Shown: in pieces, positions 63,398-64,000 of the stretch
Numbering within the stretch: position 1 is the stretch's first letter
How the letters are laid out: the number at the start of each line of letters is the position of its first letter
Origin: Streptomyces sp. NBC_00273
GTDB lineage: Bacteria; Actinomycetota; Actinomycetes; Streptomycetales; Streptomycetaceae
Assembly (NCBI RefSeq): GCF_036178145.1
Contig: NZ_CP108067.1
Location: 868,001-932,000 of the forward strand
Reading direction: 5' to 3'
DNA: 64,000 nucleotides
Notes under the pieces: model-generated
The model's database searches: none
What the model saw: the letters and a program-made list of their open reading frames with translations, nothing else
Told to the model about the DNA's origin: nothing
Translations under genes and position numbers: made by a program

Positions 63398-64000
63398 CTA
63401 GGCCAGGAACGCCGCGGTGGTCGCCACGAACCGGTCGGCGTCGTCGAGCCAGGGGTAGTGGCCCGCGCCCCGCTGTACGACGAGGGTGGCGCCCGGGATC
63501 AGCCCGGCGAACTCGGCCACCGACCGAGGGGGGCTGTTCAGGTCGAACTCCCCCGCGAGCAGCAGCACGGGGCCCCTCCAGGTGGTGAGCGCTGCGCGCG
63601 TGGCCCGCGGGTCGAAGGCGCCGTCGGCCGCGAAGAGGGTGACGGCCTCCGTGTTGTCCGGGCGGGCTGCCGCCTGGTGCTGCCGGGCCGCGGCGTCCCA
63701 CCGGCCGTGGAGGAAGGGGCTGATGGCGTCCCAGTCGCTGCCGGTGCCCCCGGTGATCGCTTCCAGCGCCGCGAACGCGCCGGGGAACCACGGCTCGTCC
63801 TTCCGCAGCTGCGCGAGCTCCCGCCGGTCCTCCCCGGTGATGACCACGCCGACGGCCCGGGTGCCGGGGGTGATCAGGGCGAGCCTGCGGACCCGGTCGG
63901 GGTACCGGGCCGCGTACTGCGTGGCGAGGTTCGCCCCGGCCGAGTGGGCGAGCAGGTCGATCCGGGCGCGTCCGAGGTGCTCGCGCAGGGCCTCGAGGTC
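63398..64000 (-). CDS. Alpha/beta hydrolase (5' end cut by window)
   Basis: About 200 residues are visible; the N-terminus lies beyond base 64000. The nucleophile elbow is LAHSAGAN (Ser), the acid is probably in LAGEFDLNSPP and the His in RGAGHYPWLDD. The frame is continuous through LEALREHLGRARIDLLAHS to the end of the window. The family covers lactonases, esterases and haloperoxidase-like hydrolases; specific substrate unknown. Convergent with the CYP121-like gene. Confidence 0.85.
   Translation of the reverse strand, partial: DLEALREHLGRARIDLLAHSAGANLATQYAARYPDRVRRLALITPGTRAVGVVITGEDRRELAQLRKDEPWFPGAFAALEAITGGTGSDWDAISPFLHGRWDAAARQHQAAARPDNTEAVTLFAADGAFDPRATRAALTTWRGPVLLLAGEFDLNSPPRSVAEFAGLIPGATLVVQRGAGHYPWLDDADRFVATTAAFLA

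Overview
The window is a stretch of high-GC actinobacterial chromosome, almost certainly from a Streptomyces. Strong third-position G/C bias, many GTG starts, SpoIIE-type phosphatases with sensor domains, a Streptomyces telomere-protein (Tap) fragment, a Pls-family peptide synthetase and DUF5954/DUF4232-type proteins all point there. I found no rRNA, tRNA or CRISPR array. About 57 genes are supported; two are cut by the window edges.

Layout. 1-2862: acyl-CoA dehydrogenase (partial), 3-hydroxyacyl-CoA dehydrogenase and a TetR regulator, probably one operon. 2.9-7 kb: a lactonase-like metallo-hydrolase, small membrane proteins, a DUF5954 protein and a VOC protein. 7-12 kb: LytR-CpsA-Psr protein, PAS-GAF-PP2C phosphatase, cytochrome P450 and a stand-alone Tap C-terminal protein. 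13-19 kb: PLP decarboxylase, two lipoproteins, hypotheticals, an Rnl2-type RNA ligase and a monooxygenase-fold protein. 19.6-24.3 kb: a second phosphatase with its own kinase-like domain and a VanW protein with a tandem-repeat tail. 24.5-30.4 kb: an LCAT-like lipase coupled to a CHAT protease with a macro-like N-terminus, divergent from a Ser/Thr kinase carrying an extracellular lectin domain. 30.4-32.5 kb: an alpha/beta hydrolase and TetR pair around a perfect 24-bp palindrome, bracketed by IS1380-type remnants. 32.5-37.4 kb: small accessory genes (VOC, winged helix, orphan histidine kinase, CGNR regulator, phosphoesterase, LysE exporter). 37.5-42.9 kb: a 1306-residue Pls/PosA-type synthetase with a lysine-like specificity code, followed by an M1 aminopeptidase. 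43.5-46.5 kb: Fur-type repressor divergent from katG. 46.6-49.2 kb: lipoprotein hydrolase, a hypothetical and a complete IS5-type insertion sequence. 49.2-57.1 kb: YjbQ, a TPR-like protein preceded by a 19-codon leader, a PaaX-type regulator, beta-propeller phytase, MHS transporter and a response regulator/histidine kinase pair. 57.1-61 kb: TAXI solute-binding lipoprotein, small membrane protein, PhzF isomerase and serine hydrolase. 61.3-63.3 kb: a cyclodipeptide synthase overlapping a P450; together they closely resemble the mycobacterial Rv2275/CYP121 pair that makes mycocyclosin. 63.4-64 kb: partial hydrolase.

The points most worth following are the CDPS/CYP121-like pair with altered active-site residues, the Pls synthetase plus peptidase, and the CHAT-macro/lipase pair next to a lectin-tailed kinase, which looks like an undescribed conflict or signalling cassette.
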